Origin: Euzebya tangerina
GTDB taxonomy: Bacteria > Actinomycetota > Nitriliruptoria > Euzebyales > Euzebyaceae
Assembly (NCBI RefSeq): GCF_003074135.1
Contig: NZ_PPDK01000001.1
Location: forward strand, 124,001-188,000
Reading direction: 5' to 3'
Length of the DNA stretch: 64,000 nt
Below, one piece after another: positions 7,740 through 18,937 of the stretch. Numbering within the stretch: the first letter of the stretch is position 1; each line of letters begins with the position of its first letter. The notes beneath the pieces were generated by a model. It ran no database searches, was not told where the DNA came from, and saw only the letters and a program-made list of their open reading frames with translations. A program made the translations under genes and the position numbers.

Positions 7740-10228
7740 CGGCCGCCAACAACAGAGAGCAGCCCATGTCCCGCACCGTCCCGACCTCCACCTACCGTCT
7801 GCACCTGACGGGCGACTTCACCCTCGACGACGCTGCTGACCTGGTCGACCACATCGACGCACTAGGGGTGGACTGGGTCTACCTGAGTCCGATCCAGACC
7901 GTCCCGCGCGGTGCGACGCACGGCTACCACGTCCTGGACCCCGACGAGATCAACCCCGAGCTGGGTGGCGAGGAGGCGCTGGCCCGACTGCGAGCGGCGG
8001 CGGACGAGCATGACCGCGGGATGCTGCTCGACATCGTCCCGAACCACCTGGGAGCCTCGGTGGAGAACCCCTGGTGGCGGGATGTGCTGACCCATGGGGC
8101 AGCCTCTGCCTTCGCGCACTACTTCGACGTGGACTTCGAAGCCGGGCGTGTGGTGCTGCCGGTGCTCGGCGGTTCGGTGGAGGAGGCGATCGCGGAGGGT
8201 GCGATCCGCGTGACCGACGACGGCGTGGGGCTGCAGGTGCACGAGACGCGCTACCCGCTGGCACCCGGGACGGATGTGGCCGCGCCGCTCGCCACGGTGT
8301 TGGAGCAGCAGGCCTATGAGCTGACCATGTGGCGGGAGGGCGAGGCACGACTCAACTGGCGCCGGTTCTTCGCCGTGAACGAGTTGGCCGGTGTGCGCGT
8401 GGAAGATCCCGAGGTCTTCGATGCCGTCCACCGGACGGTGCTGGCGCTGCTGGCGGACGGGACCATCGACGGACTTCGAGTGGACCACATCGACGGTCTC
8501 AGCCTGCCGGGTGAGTACGTCACGCGGCTGCGGGATGCCGTCGGACCGGACACGTGGGTGGTGGTCGAGAAGATCGTGGAACTCGACGGACCCGGGGATG
8601 GCATCGAGACCCTCCCAGCGTCCTGGCCGGTCGCGGGCACGACGGGCTACGAGACCGGTGCGCTGATCCAGTCCTGGTTGACCGACACCGAGGGCCACCG
8701 GCAGCTGGTCGCCGACTTCCGGGCCGACACAGGCCTGACGGCCAGCACCGTCGAGGCGCTGCCCGGCTCGGAGCTCACCGTCACCAGGGAGCTGTTCACC
8801 GGCGAGGTGGCCCGCATCGTGGCCGAGCTGCGCGCGGGCCTGCCCGACCTCGCCACCACGGAGGACGAGTTGGCTGAGGCGGTGATGGAGCTCTCGGCCC
8901 ACTTGGACGGCTATCGCACGTATGCCCCCGTCGATGGCCCGCTGTCCGACGCCGACCAGCGGGCGATCGAACACGCCGCCGAGCGGGCCGGAACCGCGCG
9001 TGCCGCGGACCTCGGTCAGCTGCTGCAAGCGCCGGCTGCCCGACCCGCGCTGCTCCGCTGGCAGCAGCTCACCGGGCCCGCGACCGCCAAGGGGTTCGAG
9101 GATCGGCTGATGTTCCAACACGTCGCGCTGGCCAGTCTCTGCGAGGTCGGCGCCGACGCCCACTACATGGACAGTCCACCGGACGCGGTCACCAGCGCCG
9201 CGCTGCTGGTCGAGCAGGCAACGCACGCCCCCTACGCCGGCATCACCACGTCGACTCACGACGCGAAGCGCAGCGAGGACGTGCGAGCGCGGCTGCTGGT
9301 GCTGGCCGAGGCCCCTGCCGCGTTCCGCGACACCCTCCAGACGGTGACGACGCACCTTGCCGAGGGCCCGACCGTAGACGGGCACGCGCGCTGGCTGATC
9401 CTCCAGGCAGTGATCGGGACGCTCGGACTGGCGCCGGCGGAGAGCCTGGCCGACACGCCCACCGAGCCCTACCGAGCCCGTCTGGCCGCGTGGACCACCA
9501 AGGCACTCCGCGAAGCCGATCTGCGGACCGGCCATCGCGACCCCGATGAGGTCTACGAGGCTGCGGTGCTGGAGTGGCTGGATCGGCTGCTCTCACCCGG
9601 TCCGGCGCTCGCCGCCGTCCAGGACCTGGTGGGGAGCATTGCCCTCGCGGGCGCCACGAACAGCTTGGCCACGGTCGTGCTGAAGATCGCAGCCGCTGGT
9701 GTCCCGGACATCTACCGAGGCTGCGAGATCTGGGACGACAGCCTGACCGATCCGGACAACCGACGACCGCTGCAGGTCGACCGTCTGCGCCAGGTGATGG
9801 CGAGCCTGGACGGGGCGACCCCGACCGAACTCCTTGCCCGTTGGGAGGACGGGGCCGTGAAGATGCACGTCACCCGTGCTGGGCTGCATGCTCGACGAGA
9901 TCTGCCCGAGGTGTTCCTCGGTGGGACGGCCACCACCCCGGAGGTGGCCGGAGCCCGGGCTGACCACGTGTGCGCACTGGCACGGACGGGCGGGGAGGAT
10001 GCCACCTCGGTCGTCGCCGTCACCCCGCGCCGGCCGTTGACGCTCGCCGGCGGGGACTGGGCCACCGGGCTGGTTTGGGACGACACCACGGTCGCGATGC
10101 CGGCGGGCACGGCCGGGGACTCCCACGCCACGGAGCTACTGACCGGACGTCGTGTCCCGATCACGGAGGGTAGAGTTGGGGTCGCGGATGCGTTGACTGA
10201 CCTTCCGGTCGCGCTCCTCCGGGTGTGA
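7736..10228 (+). CDS. treY: Malto-oligosyltrehalose synthase
   Basis: 830 residues, GH13. It begins close to PTSTYRLHLTGDFTLDDAADLVDHIDALGVDWVYLSPI, the TreY hallmark, and carries LDIVPNH, LRVDHIDGL (nucleophile Asp), VVEKIVE (Glu) and STHDAKRSEDVRARL. It rearranges the reducing-end glucose of maltodextrins from alpha-1,4 to alpha-1,1. Two starts are possible: the ATG at 7736 coupled to treZ, or the ATG at 7766 with GAGAGCAG before it. The family homology starts at the latter, giving 820 residues. treZ upstream and glgX downstream complete the pathway. Confidence 0.95.
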   Translation: MTAANNREQPMSRTVPTSTYRLHLTGDFTLDDAADLVDHIDALGVDWVYLSPIQTVPRGATHGYHVLDPDEINPELGGEEALARLRAAADEHDRGMLLDIVPNHLGASVENPWWRDVLTHGAASAFAHYFDVDFEAGRVVLPVLGGSVEEAIAEGAIRVTDDGVGLQVHETRYPLAPGTDVAAPLATVLEQQAYELTMWREGEARLNWRRFFAVNELAGVRVEDPEVFDAVHRTVLALLADGTIDGLRVDHIDGLSLPGEYVTRLRDAVGPDTWVVVEKIVELDGPGDGIETLPASWPVAGTTGYETGALIQSWLTDTEGHRQLVADFRADTGLTASTVEALPGSELTVTRELFTGEVARIVAELRAGLPDLATTEDELAEAVMELSAHLDGYRTYAPVDGPLSDADQRAIEHAAERAGTARAADLGQLLQAPAARPALLRWQQLTGPATAKGFEDRLMFQHVALASLCEVGADAHYMDSPPDAVTSAALLVEQATHAPYAGITTSTHDAKRSEDVRARLLVLAEAPAAFRDTLQTVTTHLAEGPTVDGHARWLILQAVIGTLGLAPAESLADTPTEPYRARLAAWTTKALREADLRTGHRDPDEVYEAAVLEWLDRLLSPGPALAAVQDLVGSIALAGATNSLATVVLKIAAAGVPDIYRGCEIWDDSLTDPDNRRPLQVDRLRQVMASLDGATPTELLARWEDGAVKMHVTRAGLHARRDLPEVFLGGTATTPEVAGARADHVCALARTGGEDATSVVAVTPRRPLTLAGGDWATGLVWDDTTVAMPAGTAGDSHATELLTGRRVPITEGRVGVADALTDLPVALLRV

Positions 10229-10306
10229 TCTGCGAGCAGGGGCGCAGACTGGGGATGTCGAGCCGCCCCAACCCACCCCACCTGTTCCCGACGACAAGAG
10301 AGCACT

Positions 10307-12425
<2,119 letters not shown>

Positions 12426-12442
<17 letters not shown>

Positions 12443-13922
12443 CCGGGAATCCCAGGTCGACCCCGCGGTGCATCGGGTCGGGCCAGCGGCTGATCAGCAC
12501 CTTCTGCTTGGTGTAGAAGTGAACACCCTCGGGGCCGTAGATCCCGTGTGACCCGAAGGCGGAGTTCTTCCAGCCACCGAAGCTGTAGAAGCTGAGCGGC
12601 ACGGGGATGGGCAGGTTGATGCCGACCATCCCGACGCTGATCTGCTGCTGGAAGAGGCGTGACGCGCCACCATCGCTGGTGAAGACGGCCGTGCCGTTGC
12701 CGTAGGGATTGGCATTGACCAGGTCGATGGCCGCCTGGTAGCTGTCGGTCCGCACGACCGACAGCACGGGACCGAAGATCTCGTCGGTGTAGACCGACAT
12801 CCCGGGCGTCACGTGGTCCAGCAGGGTCGGCCCGACGAAGAAGCCGCCCTCGTGTCCCTCGACCACCAGATTGCGGCCGTCAGCGACGACTGTGGCACCC
12901 GCTGTCTCACCCGCATCGACGTATCCGGCCACCCGATCGCGATGCTCGGCAGTGATGAGCGGCCCCATCTCCGAGCCGTCGGCGTCACCTGCGCCGACCC
13001 GGAGGGTCGCGATCCGCTCCTCGACCAGAGGGATCAGACGGTCGGCGGCATCCCCGACGGCCACGACGACGGAGATGGCCATGCAGCGCTCACCGGCGGA
13101 GCCATAGCCGGCGGAGACGGCGGCGTCGGCGGCCAACTCCATGTCCGCATCCGGCAGGACGACCATGTGGTTCTTCGCCCCGCCAAGTGCCTGCACACGC
13201 TTGCCGTTGGTGGAGGCCGTGGTGTGGATGTACCTGGCGATCGGGGTGGATCCGACGAATGACACGGCCTCGACGTCCGGGTGCTCGAGCAGTCGGTCGA
13301 CCGCGACCTTGTCGCCGTGCACCACGTTGAAGACGCCCTCGGGCAGACCTGCTTCGGCGTAGAGCTCGGCCATCAGCAGGGAGACGCTGGGGTCCTTCTC
13401 CGAGGGCTTGAGGACGAAGGTGTTGCCGGTGGCGATCGCCATCGGGTGCATCCAGCAGGGCACCATGATCGGGAAGTTGAACGGGGTGATGCCGGCCACG
13501 ACGCCGAGCGGCTGCCGGATGGACCAGGTGTCCACACCGGTCGAGACCTGCTCGGAGTAATCGCCCTTCAGCAGGTGGGCGATGTTGCAGGCGAACTCGA
13601 TGACCTCGAGGCCACGCTGCACCTCACCGAGGGCGTCGTCGATCGTCTTGCCGTGTTCGGCCGTGATCACCTTGGCCAGGTCGTGGCGACGACGGTCGAC
13701 CAGATCCCGCAGCGCGAACATGATCCCCTGGCGGCGGGTGAGTGGCGAGTGGCGCCAGGTGTCGTACGCGGTAGCAGCGCTGGCCACGGCCCGATCGACG
13801 TCCTCGGTGCTGGCCAGCGCCACACGGTCGGTCTCCGCGCCGGTTGCCGGATTGGTGACCGGAGCGGTCCTCGCCGGCTCGTCGGTGACCAGGTGGCCGT
13901 CGATCCAGTGGTTGATGGTCAT
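12426..13922 (-). CDS. mmsA: Methylmalonate/malonate-semialdehyde dehydrogenase (CoA-acylating)
   Basis: 498 residues, ALDH superfamily. It shows [22 protein letters not shown] (the MMSDH hallmark where other ALDHs carry the general-base Glu) and [11 protein letters not shown] with catalytic C280. In inositol breakdown it converts malonate semialdehyde to acetyl-CoA and CO2 (IolA). Its ATG overlaps the upstream lacI stop by one base (TGATG) and has a strong GAGGAGAAG ribosome site inside lacI. The two genes therefore form a unit under the palindrome at 14954-14967. Valine degradation is the alternative role, but the operator shared with the iol genes favours inositol. Confidence 0.93.
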
Positions 13923-14932
13923 CAGCTTCTCCTCGCGGGTGGTGCGGTGCTGCCGCGTTCGACCAGCGCCGGCTCGACCGTCACGTGCTTGCTGCGTGAT
14001 CGTGTGCCGTCCAGCCGCTCGATCAACAGGTCGACTGCGATCGTGCCCATCTCGTGTCGCGGTTGGTCGATGGTCGTGAGCGAGATCTGGCCGAGGCCGG
14101 TGAACGCCACGTTGTCGTAGCCGACGATGGAGATGTCATCCGGAACGCGCAGACCCGCCTGCTCCAACGTCTGCATGACGCCGACGGCAGAGATGTCATT
14201 GGCGGCGAAGATCGCCGTCGGGAGGTCACCCCCGCGCAGGAGTTCCTCCGCGCCGACGATGCCACCTCGCTCGGTGAAGCCGGCGGCGGCCAGGCGGGGC
14301 TCGAGCCCTCGTGACTCCATCGCCTCGACGAACCCATCGCGACGGGCCGCGGCGCCGGCCCCTGGCAGGCCGTGGAGGTGGACGATTCGGCGGTGTCCCA
14401 GCTCGGTCAGGTGCTGGACGACCAACTCGGCGCCGTGCCGATCATCGTTCATCACCACATCGATGCCGGGGACTGCCGTGTCACGGCCGACGGTCACCAC
14501 CGGCACGGTCTTCGGCAACTGGGCCAACAGGTCGTCGGCAAACCGCGGGGAGCCGAGGATCAGGCCCTCCGTGCGCAGCTCCAGGAGCGTCTCGGTCGCC
14601 ATCGTCTCGCGCTCGGCGATTCGACTGCCGGTATTGAACAGGGCGCGGTACCCCGCCAGCAGGGCGGCCTCCTCGATCCCCTCGAGCATGTCGGAGAAGA
14701 AGGGGTTGCCGAAGTCGCTGACCATGACGCCGATCAGGTGCGTTCGCTGTCGGGCCAGGCTGGCCGCAGCGGCGTTCGGCCGGTACCCCAGCTCATCGGC
14801 TGCCTCGAGCACCGCCTGACGCCGGTCGTCGGAGACGTTCGGCGAGCCCCGCATGACCAGCGACACCAACGACTTGGACACGCCGGCCTTCGCAGCGACG
14901 TCAAGGATCGTGGGAGCACTGCGGTAGGGCAT
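13922..14932 (-). CDS. LacI family regulator, probable repressor of the inositol regulon
   Basis: 336 residues. The N-terminal HTH is TILDVAAKAGVSKSLVSLVMRGSPNVSDDRRQ with the hinge LGYRPNAAAASLA, then a periplasmic-binding-protein-like sensor domain from HLIGVMVSDFGNPFF onward. The ATG at 14932 is preceded by TATCGT 6 nt upstream, implying a leaderless mRNA. The palindrome TTGGAACGTTCCAA overlaps its own -35 box and recurs before the other iol genes, so it likely represses itself and the regulon, with inositol or a catabolite as inducer. This differs from the GntR/DeoR-type IolR of Corynebacterium and Bacillus. Regulator-operator matching is inference. Confidence 0.9.
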   Translation of the reverse strand: MPYRSAPTILDVAAKAGVSKSLVSLVMRGSPNVSDDRRQAVLEAADELGYRPNAAAASLARQRTHLIGVMVSDFGNPFFSDMLEGIEEAALLAGYRALFNTGSRIAERETMATETLLELRTEGLILGSPRFADDLLAQLPKTVPVVTVGRDTAVPGIDVVMNDDRHGAELVVQHLTELGHRRIVHLHGLPGAGAAARRDGFVEAMESRGLEPRLAAAGFTERGGIVGAEELLRGGDLPTAIFAANDISAVGVMQTLEQAGLRVPDDISIVGYDNVAFTGLGQISLTTIDQPRHEMGTIAVDLLIERLDGTRSRSKHVTVEPALVERGSTAPPARRS

Positions 14933-14938
14933 GCCGGA

Positions 14939-14967
14939 ACGATACCGGAAATGTTGGAACGTTCCAA
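14939..14967 (-). promoter_or_regulatory. Promoter of lacI-mmsA (TTGGAA-N17-TATCGT)
   Basis: On the minus strand, TTGGAA (14967-14962) and TATCGT (14944-14939) are 17 bp apart. Transcription would begin at about 14932, the A of the lacI ATG. The -35 box is one arm of the operator palindrome. Confidence 0.65.
14954..14967. promoter_or_regulatory. LacI-type operator TTGGAACGTTCCAA (site 1)
   Basis: A perfect 14-bp palindrome with the central CG typical of LacI-family operators. It is flanked by a second, slightly asymmetric inverted pair, CCGGAA (14945-14950) and TTCCGG (14968-14973). The same sequence recurs at 22148 and in variant form at 23424 and 23436. Confidence 0.8.
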
Positions 14968-14996
14968 TTCCGGATCTTCGTATGGATCCCGTCGGC

Positions 14997-16061
14997 TCAC
15001 GATTGCGCCGGCAGCAGCGCCAGAACGGCGGTCGCGTGCGCCTCCTCCGCGGTCGCCCTGACCGGCTTTCGCGCACGACCGACCGGCCGGGACAGGTCCA
15101 GATCCTGGTCCAGCAGCCAGCGCATCCGAATGGGGTAGTCACGGACGGCTGCCACCTCCAACTCGTCGTACAGCAGCGCAGCGGGTGGTGTCAGCTGATC
15201 GCCCAGTCGCCGGTACCACGGGCCGCCGTGGTCGCGCCCGAGGCCGTACTCCGACAGCAGGATCAGGTGCGCCGGGTCGTCCAACGGCGGCCCGCCCAGA
15301 CCCTTGTTGTACAGGGCCTGCCCGTCGTTGGGATCGGCACCCGCCTCGAGCAGCATCCGGGCCAGTCCCTGGCCGTCGGGGTGGTCCGGTTCGCCCCGCT
15401 CGCCACCACCGATGGCACCAGTCAGCGCGGTGAAGGGCGGTACGAGACCGCGCCAGAGGAAACCCGCGTTCGGGTCGGCTCCCATCTCCAACAGGACCTG
15501 TGCGGTCGTGGTCAGCGACCACGCGGCCGGATCGGCCTGGATCCGTGAGTAGGCCGCGTACAGCAGTGGCGGCCAGCCGTAGGGGCCTGTGCCCCGTCGC
15601 GCCGCGCCGGGGTCGTCGGTCAGCAGACGCCGGACGGTCGCGTGGTCACCCACGGTTGCTGCCGCTGCCAGCGACGCCGTCGCCAGGTCCGGAGCGGCGG
15701 CGAGCAGCTCGTGGGCCCGCTCGATCGCCTGGGCGGGATCCCGCGGGTCGTAGGACAGGCACGCCTGCAGGATGAACGCATCCGCCGGCGTGGCCGACCG
15801 CACGTCGCGGCGGAACCGGTCGACGACCGAGAGATGATTGCGCAGGGCGACCCAGCACGGGAAGCCGTGCAGCCGCGCGATGGTGAGCTGCGCATCGGTC
15901 AGCTTGAGGTTTGCCACGTCAAGTGCGGCTGCTCGCGGGTGGAACTCCTCGACGAGTGCGAGCGAGCCCGAGTCACCTCGCCGCGCCGTGGTTCGGACGA
16001 ACTTGGCCTGATTCTTCAGATGGGCGAGCGACGGGTCTTCAGGAAGTGGAACTGACGGCAT
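14997..16061 (-). CDS. Ankyrin-repeat protein
   Basis: 354 residues. The N-terminus (DPSLAHLKNQAKFVRTTARRG.. LTDAQLTIARLHGFPCWVALRNHL) resembles the helical N-terminal domain of bacterial ankyrin proteins. Ankyrin-like repeats follow: GDHATVRRLLTDDPGAA, LPPLLYAAYSRI-type and LARMLLEAGADPNDGQ. The ATG at 16061 is preceded by AAAGGGG; an alternative GTG lies 21 nt upstream. Partner and role are unknown. It ends 64 bp before the lacI start on the same strand but lies outside the palindrome-controlled unit. The 155 bp upstream (16062-16216) hold short GC inverted repeats and nothing else I can name. Confidence 0.75.
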   Translation of the reverse strand: MPSVPLPEDPSLAHLKNQAKFVRTTARRGDSGSLALVEEFHPRAAALDVANLKLTDAQLTIARLHGFPCWVALRNHLSVVDRFRRDVRSATPADAFILQACLSYDPRDPAQAIERAHELLAAAPDLATASLAAAATVGDHATVRRLLTDDPGAARRGTGPYGWPPLLYAAYSRIQADPAAWSLTTTAQVLLEMGADPNAGFLWRGLVPPFTALTGAIGGGERGEPDHPDGQGLARMLLEAGADPNDGQALYNKGLGGPPLDDPAHLILLSEYGLGRDHGGPWYRRLGDQLTPPAALLYDELEVAAVRDYPIRMRWLLDQDLDLSRPVGRARKPVRATAEEAHATAVLALLPAQS

Positions 16062-16216
16062 TGCGGCCCCTTTCGGTCTCACCCACTGTCCGCACGATGG
16101 GTCGAAAGAGGAGGGTGCACGTGCTCAGCTGTCGGTCGGATGGGCTTGGCCCTTCCCGCGGACTGGGTGCGCTCCGACGCGCTGGCTGCAGCGTACGCGG
16201 TTGCGGGGCCGCGTTG

Positions 16217-17035
16217 CTAGCCCAGCCGGAGGAGCGCCTCCATCCGCGGGACGACGTGCTCCTCGATCGCCGCCTTCCGGGCAGCGGTGTCGGTGGTTGC
16301 GGCCTCCCGCCACACCGCCCGCCCGACGATGTAGCCGACGGCACCCCCATCGATGGCCTCGGCTGCCTGCTGCTCGAACGTCTCGAACGCCGCACCGGCC
16401 GACAGGATCACCCAGGGCCGCTCGGTGATCCTGGCGATCTCCGCGCATGCGTCGGCCGACCCGGGATAGGGCAACTTCAGCAGGTCGGCCGACGTCTCGG
16501 CGTGGTGGCGGACCCAATCGAGCACCCACCCGCCGGTCGGCGGCAGCCCACGTGCCAGCGGCTCGAGGACGAACGGCAGCCCGACGTCGTGGGTCTGGGC
16601 GACCGCCGTCTCGATCATCGCGTCCTGCTCCGTCCAGTGCTCGCCGTCCCACAGCGAGAGCACCTTGCCCATGTCGGCGCCGAGCGCCTTCGCCTGGCTG
16701 GCGTCCCACCCCTCCAGCAGCGTGGTGTGCGTGACCGAGTCGTCGGCCATGTACCCCTGCGCCTCGAGTGCCGCGACGATGCCGACGCCGTCCGGCAGCA
16801 CGTCGAGGACTGGTGGCTGCAGACCGAAGCGCGGATCCAGCATCACCCCCGTGGCGATGCCTGCGGTGATGGCCACGAGGTCCGCCTTGAGCTGGATCAC
16901 CTGATCGTCCGGCGTGTCGAAGCCGTCGGGCAACATCACGCGCAGTGCATCGCGGTGGTCGATCGCCAGGATGCGGAACAGGCCGGCGTCACCGGTCAGG
17001 GCGTCGAAGGAGCCGGCTCGTACCGGTGCGGCCAC
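16217..17035 (-). CDS. LacD/YihT-family class I aldolase, probable DKG-phosphate aldolase of inositol catabolism
   Basis: 272 residues, TIM-barrel fold. Family signs are FRILAIDHRDAL at the start, ATGVMLDPRFG, and LLKLPYPGSAD, where K187 is the likely Schiff-base lysine. It resembles tagatose-1,6-bisphosphate and sulfofructose-phosphate aldolases. It starts with GTG 3 bp after iolB and is the last gene of the minus-strand iol operon, which otherwise lacks the step cleaving 2-deoxy-5-keto-gluconate 6-phosphate to DHAP and malonate semialdehyde. I infer that function (equivalent to IolJ). An isofunctional but different substrate remains possible. Confidence 0.75.
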   Translation of the reverse strand: MAAPVRAGSFDALTGDAGLFRILAIDHRDALRVMLPDGFDTPDDQVIQLKADLVAITAGIATGVMLDPRFGLQPPVLDVLPDGVGIVAALEAQGYMADDSVTHTTLLEGWDASQAKALGADMGKVLSLWDGEHWTEQDAMIETAVAQTHDVGLPFVLEPLARGLPPTGGWVLDWVRHHAETSADLLKLPYPGSADACAEIARITERPWVILSAGAAFETFEQQAAEAIDGGAVGYIVGRAVWREAATTDTAARKAAIEEHVVPRMEALLRLG

Positions 17036-17038
17036 GGG

Positions 17039-17878
17039 TCAGGCCTCCACACGGGGCAGGGACCAGGCGCCCTCGTCCCAGCTGTCGTCGATCCAGGTGT
17101 ACTCGGGCTGGAAGAACGGGGGCCGGGCCCGCTCGTCGTCCTGCAGCTCGCCTGCCAGGTAGTTCAGGAACCACATGTTGTGGCCGGGCGAGGCGGCCGA
17201 GGAGTGGAAGCCCTTCGTGACCAGCACGAGGTCACCGCTGCCGATCGCGAACGTCTCGTCGAAGTCCTCGTCCACTCGGTAGTTGCGGTGCATGGCCCAG
17301 CCGTCGTCCGGGTCGAGCCTGAAGTAGTAGGTCTCCTCGAGGTAGGGGGAGCCCGCGTAGCCGTCGTGGCAGTGCGGCGGCCATCCGGACCACATGCCGC
17401 GCGGCACGTAGACCTCGAACAGGATCAGGCGCTCAGCCTTGAGCGGGTGGGCCAGGACGTTGTTGACCTGGCGTGTGGCTCCGCCGCCGCCGCGGATCAT
17501 GGTCTCCATCTCCGCGGGCCGATTCAGCGCGACCGGGTAGCGACCCTCGGCCGGTGCGCCGCCCAGGGCGAACTCGAACCCCTCCGGCCCTGCCTCCACA
17601 CCGACGTCGGTCCCCGGTGGTGCGTAGAGGATCTCCGGCATGTGGTCGAACGGCGACGGACGACCGATGGTCCCTTCGAGCTCGCCCGCGCTGACCGACG
17701 CCGAGCCCGTGATCGGCGTCAGCGCCATCTCCCGGTCGTCGCCGCGATGGCTCAGCTGCTCCCCCGGGGCCAGCTTGTGCACCGCGAAGCTGAGGTAGCG
17801 CCAGCCGGCGGACTCGGGGGTGACGTCGTGCAGTGGCCCGTCTGAGGCGGGTGTCAGGTGATGGCGTGGTTCGGTCAC
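17039..17878 (-). CDS. iolB: 5-deoxy-glucuronate isomerase
   Basis: 279 residues, double cupin. The metal-binding strip GMWSGWPPHCHD followed by YLEETYYFRL is diagnostic of IolB, as is VTKGFHSSAASPGHNMWFLNYLAG near the C-terminus. It converts 5-deoxy-D-glucuronate to 2-deoxy-5-keto-D-gluconate. The GTG start at 17878 overlaps the iolC stop (GTGA), and the aldolase follows 3 bp later. Length matches the family. Confidence 0.95.
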   Translation of the reverse strand: MTEPRHHLTPASDGPLHDVTPESAGWRYLSFAVHKLAPGEQLSHRGDDREMALTPITGSASVSAGELEGTIGRPSPFDHMPEILYAPPGTDVGVEAGPEGFEFALGGAPAEGRYPVALNRPAEMETMIRGGGGATRQVNNVLAHPLKAERLILFEVYVPRGMWSGWPPHCHDGYAGSPYLEETYYFRLDPDDGWAMHRNYRVDEDFDETFAIGSGDLVLVTKGFHSSAASPGHNMWFLNYLAGELQDDERARPPFFQPEYTWIDDSWDEGAWSLPRVEA

Positions 17879-18903
17879 GGGTGCTCCTTCTGGGCGTTGG
17901 CGTTGATGAATGCGTCGACCTCGTCCCGGGTCGGCAGGGCGGCCGAGCAGCCGTGCCGGGTCACCTCGATCGCGCCGCAGGCGTTGCCGAATCGGACGGC
18001 CTCGGTCCAGCTCCAGCCCTGCAGGTGACCGTGGATGACACCGGAAGCGAAGGCGTCGCCCGCGCCGACGGTGTTGGCGATCTCGACGGAGTAGCCGGGC
18101 ACGTCGGTGGTGCTGCCGGGAGTGCGGACGGTCACGCCGCGCGGCCCTCGCTTGAGGACGGTGATGATCCCGCCCTCGCGAGCGTGCAGGCGGTCGAGCA
18201 GGTGATCCAGATCAGCACGATCCGCCTCCCCCAGCGCAGAGCCGTCGAGCGCCGGGCTGTGCTCTGCCAGGGCCGAGTGGAACTCCTCCTCGGTCCCGAT
18301 CGCCACGTCGACGCTGGGCAGCAACGCCCGCACAGCGACGCCGAATGCCGGCGGATCAGCCCACTGGTCGGGACGGAGGTCGAGGTCCAGCACGACGGTG
18401 GTGTCCAGGGACGCGGCCCGCTGCCCGGCGTGCAGGGTCGCGTGTGCGCAGGTGCCGCGGGACAGCGCCGCACCGGAGAGCTGGAGCACCCGCGTGGTCT
18501 CCAGCGGGAGCGCGTCGACGTCCGCGACGGACAGGTGGATGTCGGCGGGGTTCTCCCGGTAGAAGGTCAGGGGGAAGGTGGAGGGCGGCTGGACGGCCAG
18601 GATGGCCAGCCCCGTCCGTGTGTCGGGGACGGTCCGGATGAAGTCGGTGGCCACGCCCTCATGCGCGAAGCCGGCGCGGACGAAGCGGCCGATCTCGTCC
18701 TCCCCGACGGCGGTGAGGATACCGACGCGGGCTCCGAGGCGGGCGGTGCCGATGGCGATGTTGGAGGGGCTGCCGCCGATCATGGCGTCGAACCCCTCGA
18801 CTTCGGTCATGTCGGCGCCGATCGTCTGGCTGAACAGGTCCATCGAGACCCGGCCCATGGTGATGACGTCAAACTGGTCACGATCGGGGGCTGACCCGCG
18901 CAT
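17875..18903 (-). CDS. iolC: 5-dehydro-2-deoxygluconokinase (PfkB family)
   Basis: 342 residues, ribokinase/PfkB fold: FDVITMGRVSMDLF at the start, GGSPSNIAIGTARLG, and NTVGAGDAFASG with the catalytic Asp near the end. It phosphorylates 2-deoxy-5-keto-gluconate. The family-conserved FDVITMGR requires a start upstream of the ATG at 18858. The only in-frame ATG before it, at 18903, lies in the loop of a 16-bp perfect inverted repeat. Cotranscription with iolD upstream (35 bp gap) and iolB downstream (4-nt overlap) is likely. Translation is probably influenced by the hairpin. Confidence 0.93.
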   Translation of the reverse strand: MRGSAPDRDQFDVITMGRVSMDLFSQTIGADMTEVEGFDAMIGGSPSNIAIGTARLGARVGILTAVGEDEIGRFVRAGFAHEGVATDFIRTVPDTRTGLAILAVQPPSTFPLTFYRENPADIHLSVADVDALPLETTRVLQLSGAALSRGTCAHATLHAGQRAASLDTTVVLDLDLRPDQWADPPAFGVAVRALLPSVDVAIGTEEEFHSALAEHSPALDGSALGEADRADLDHLLDRLHAREGGIITVLKRGPRGVTVRTPGSTTDVPGYSVEIANTVGAGDAFASGVIHGHLQGWSWTEAVRFGNACGAIEVTRHGCSAALPTRDEVDAFINANAQKEHP

Positions 18904-18926
18904 GTGCGGATCAGCCCCCGATCGTG
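18879..18926. repeat. Perfect 16-bp inverted repeat enclosing the iolC start codon
   Basis: Arms CACGATCGGGGGCTGA (18879-18894) and its exact complement (18911-18926) surround a 16-nt loop. The loop itself pairs CCGC with GCGG (18896-18899 and 18906-18909), leaving a GCATGT apex. It starts 11 nt after the iolD stop. No T-tract follows on either strand, so it is not a classic intrinsic terminator. The iolC ATG is at the apex, and the SD-like GGGGG is inside the 5' arm. Confidence 0.85.
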
Positions 18927-18937
18927 TCGAATCCCGG

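Noticed and set aside
15911-17845. Long plus-strand open frame (644 codons) opposite iolB and the aldolase
   Set aside because: Composition is Arg/Gly/Val-rich without domains, and the opposite strand encodes clear enzymes.
18879-18926. The iolD-iolC hairpin as an ordinary intrinsic terminator
   Set aside because: No T-run on either side, and iolC must start inside it; a terminator here would silence iolC-iolB-aldolase.
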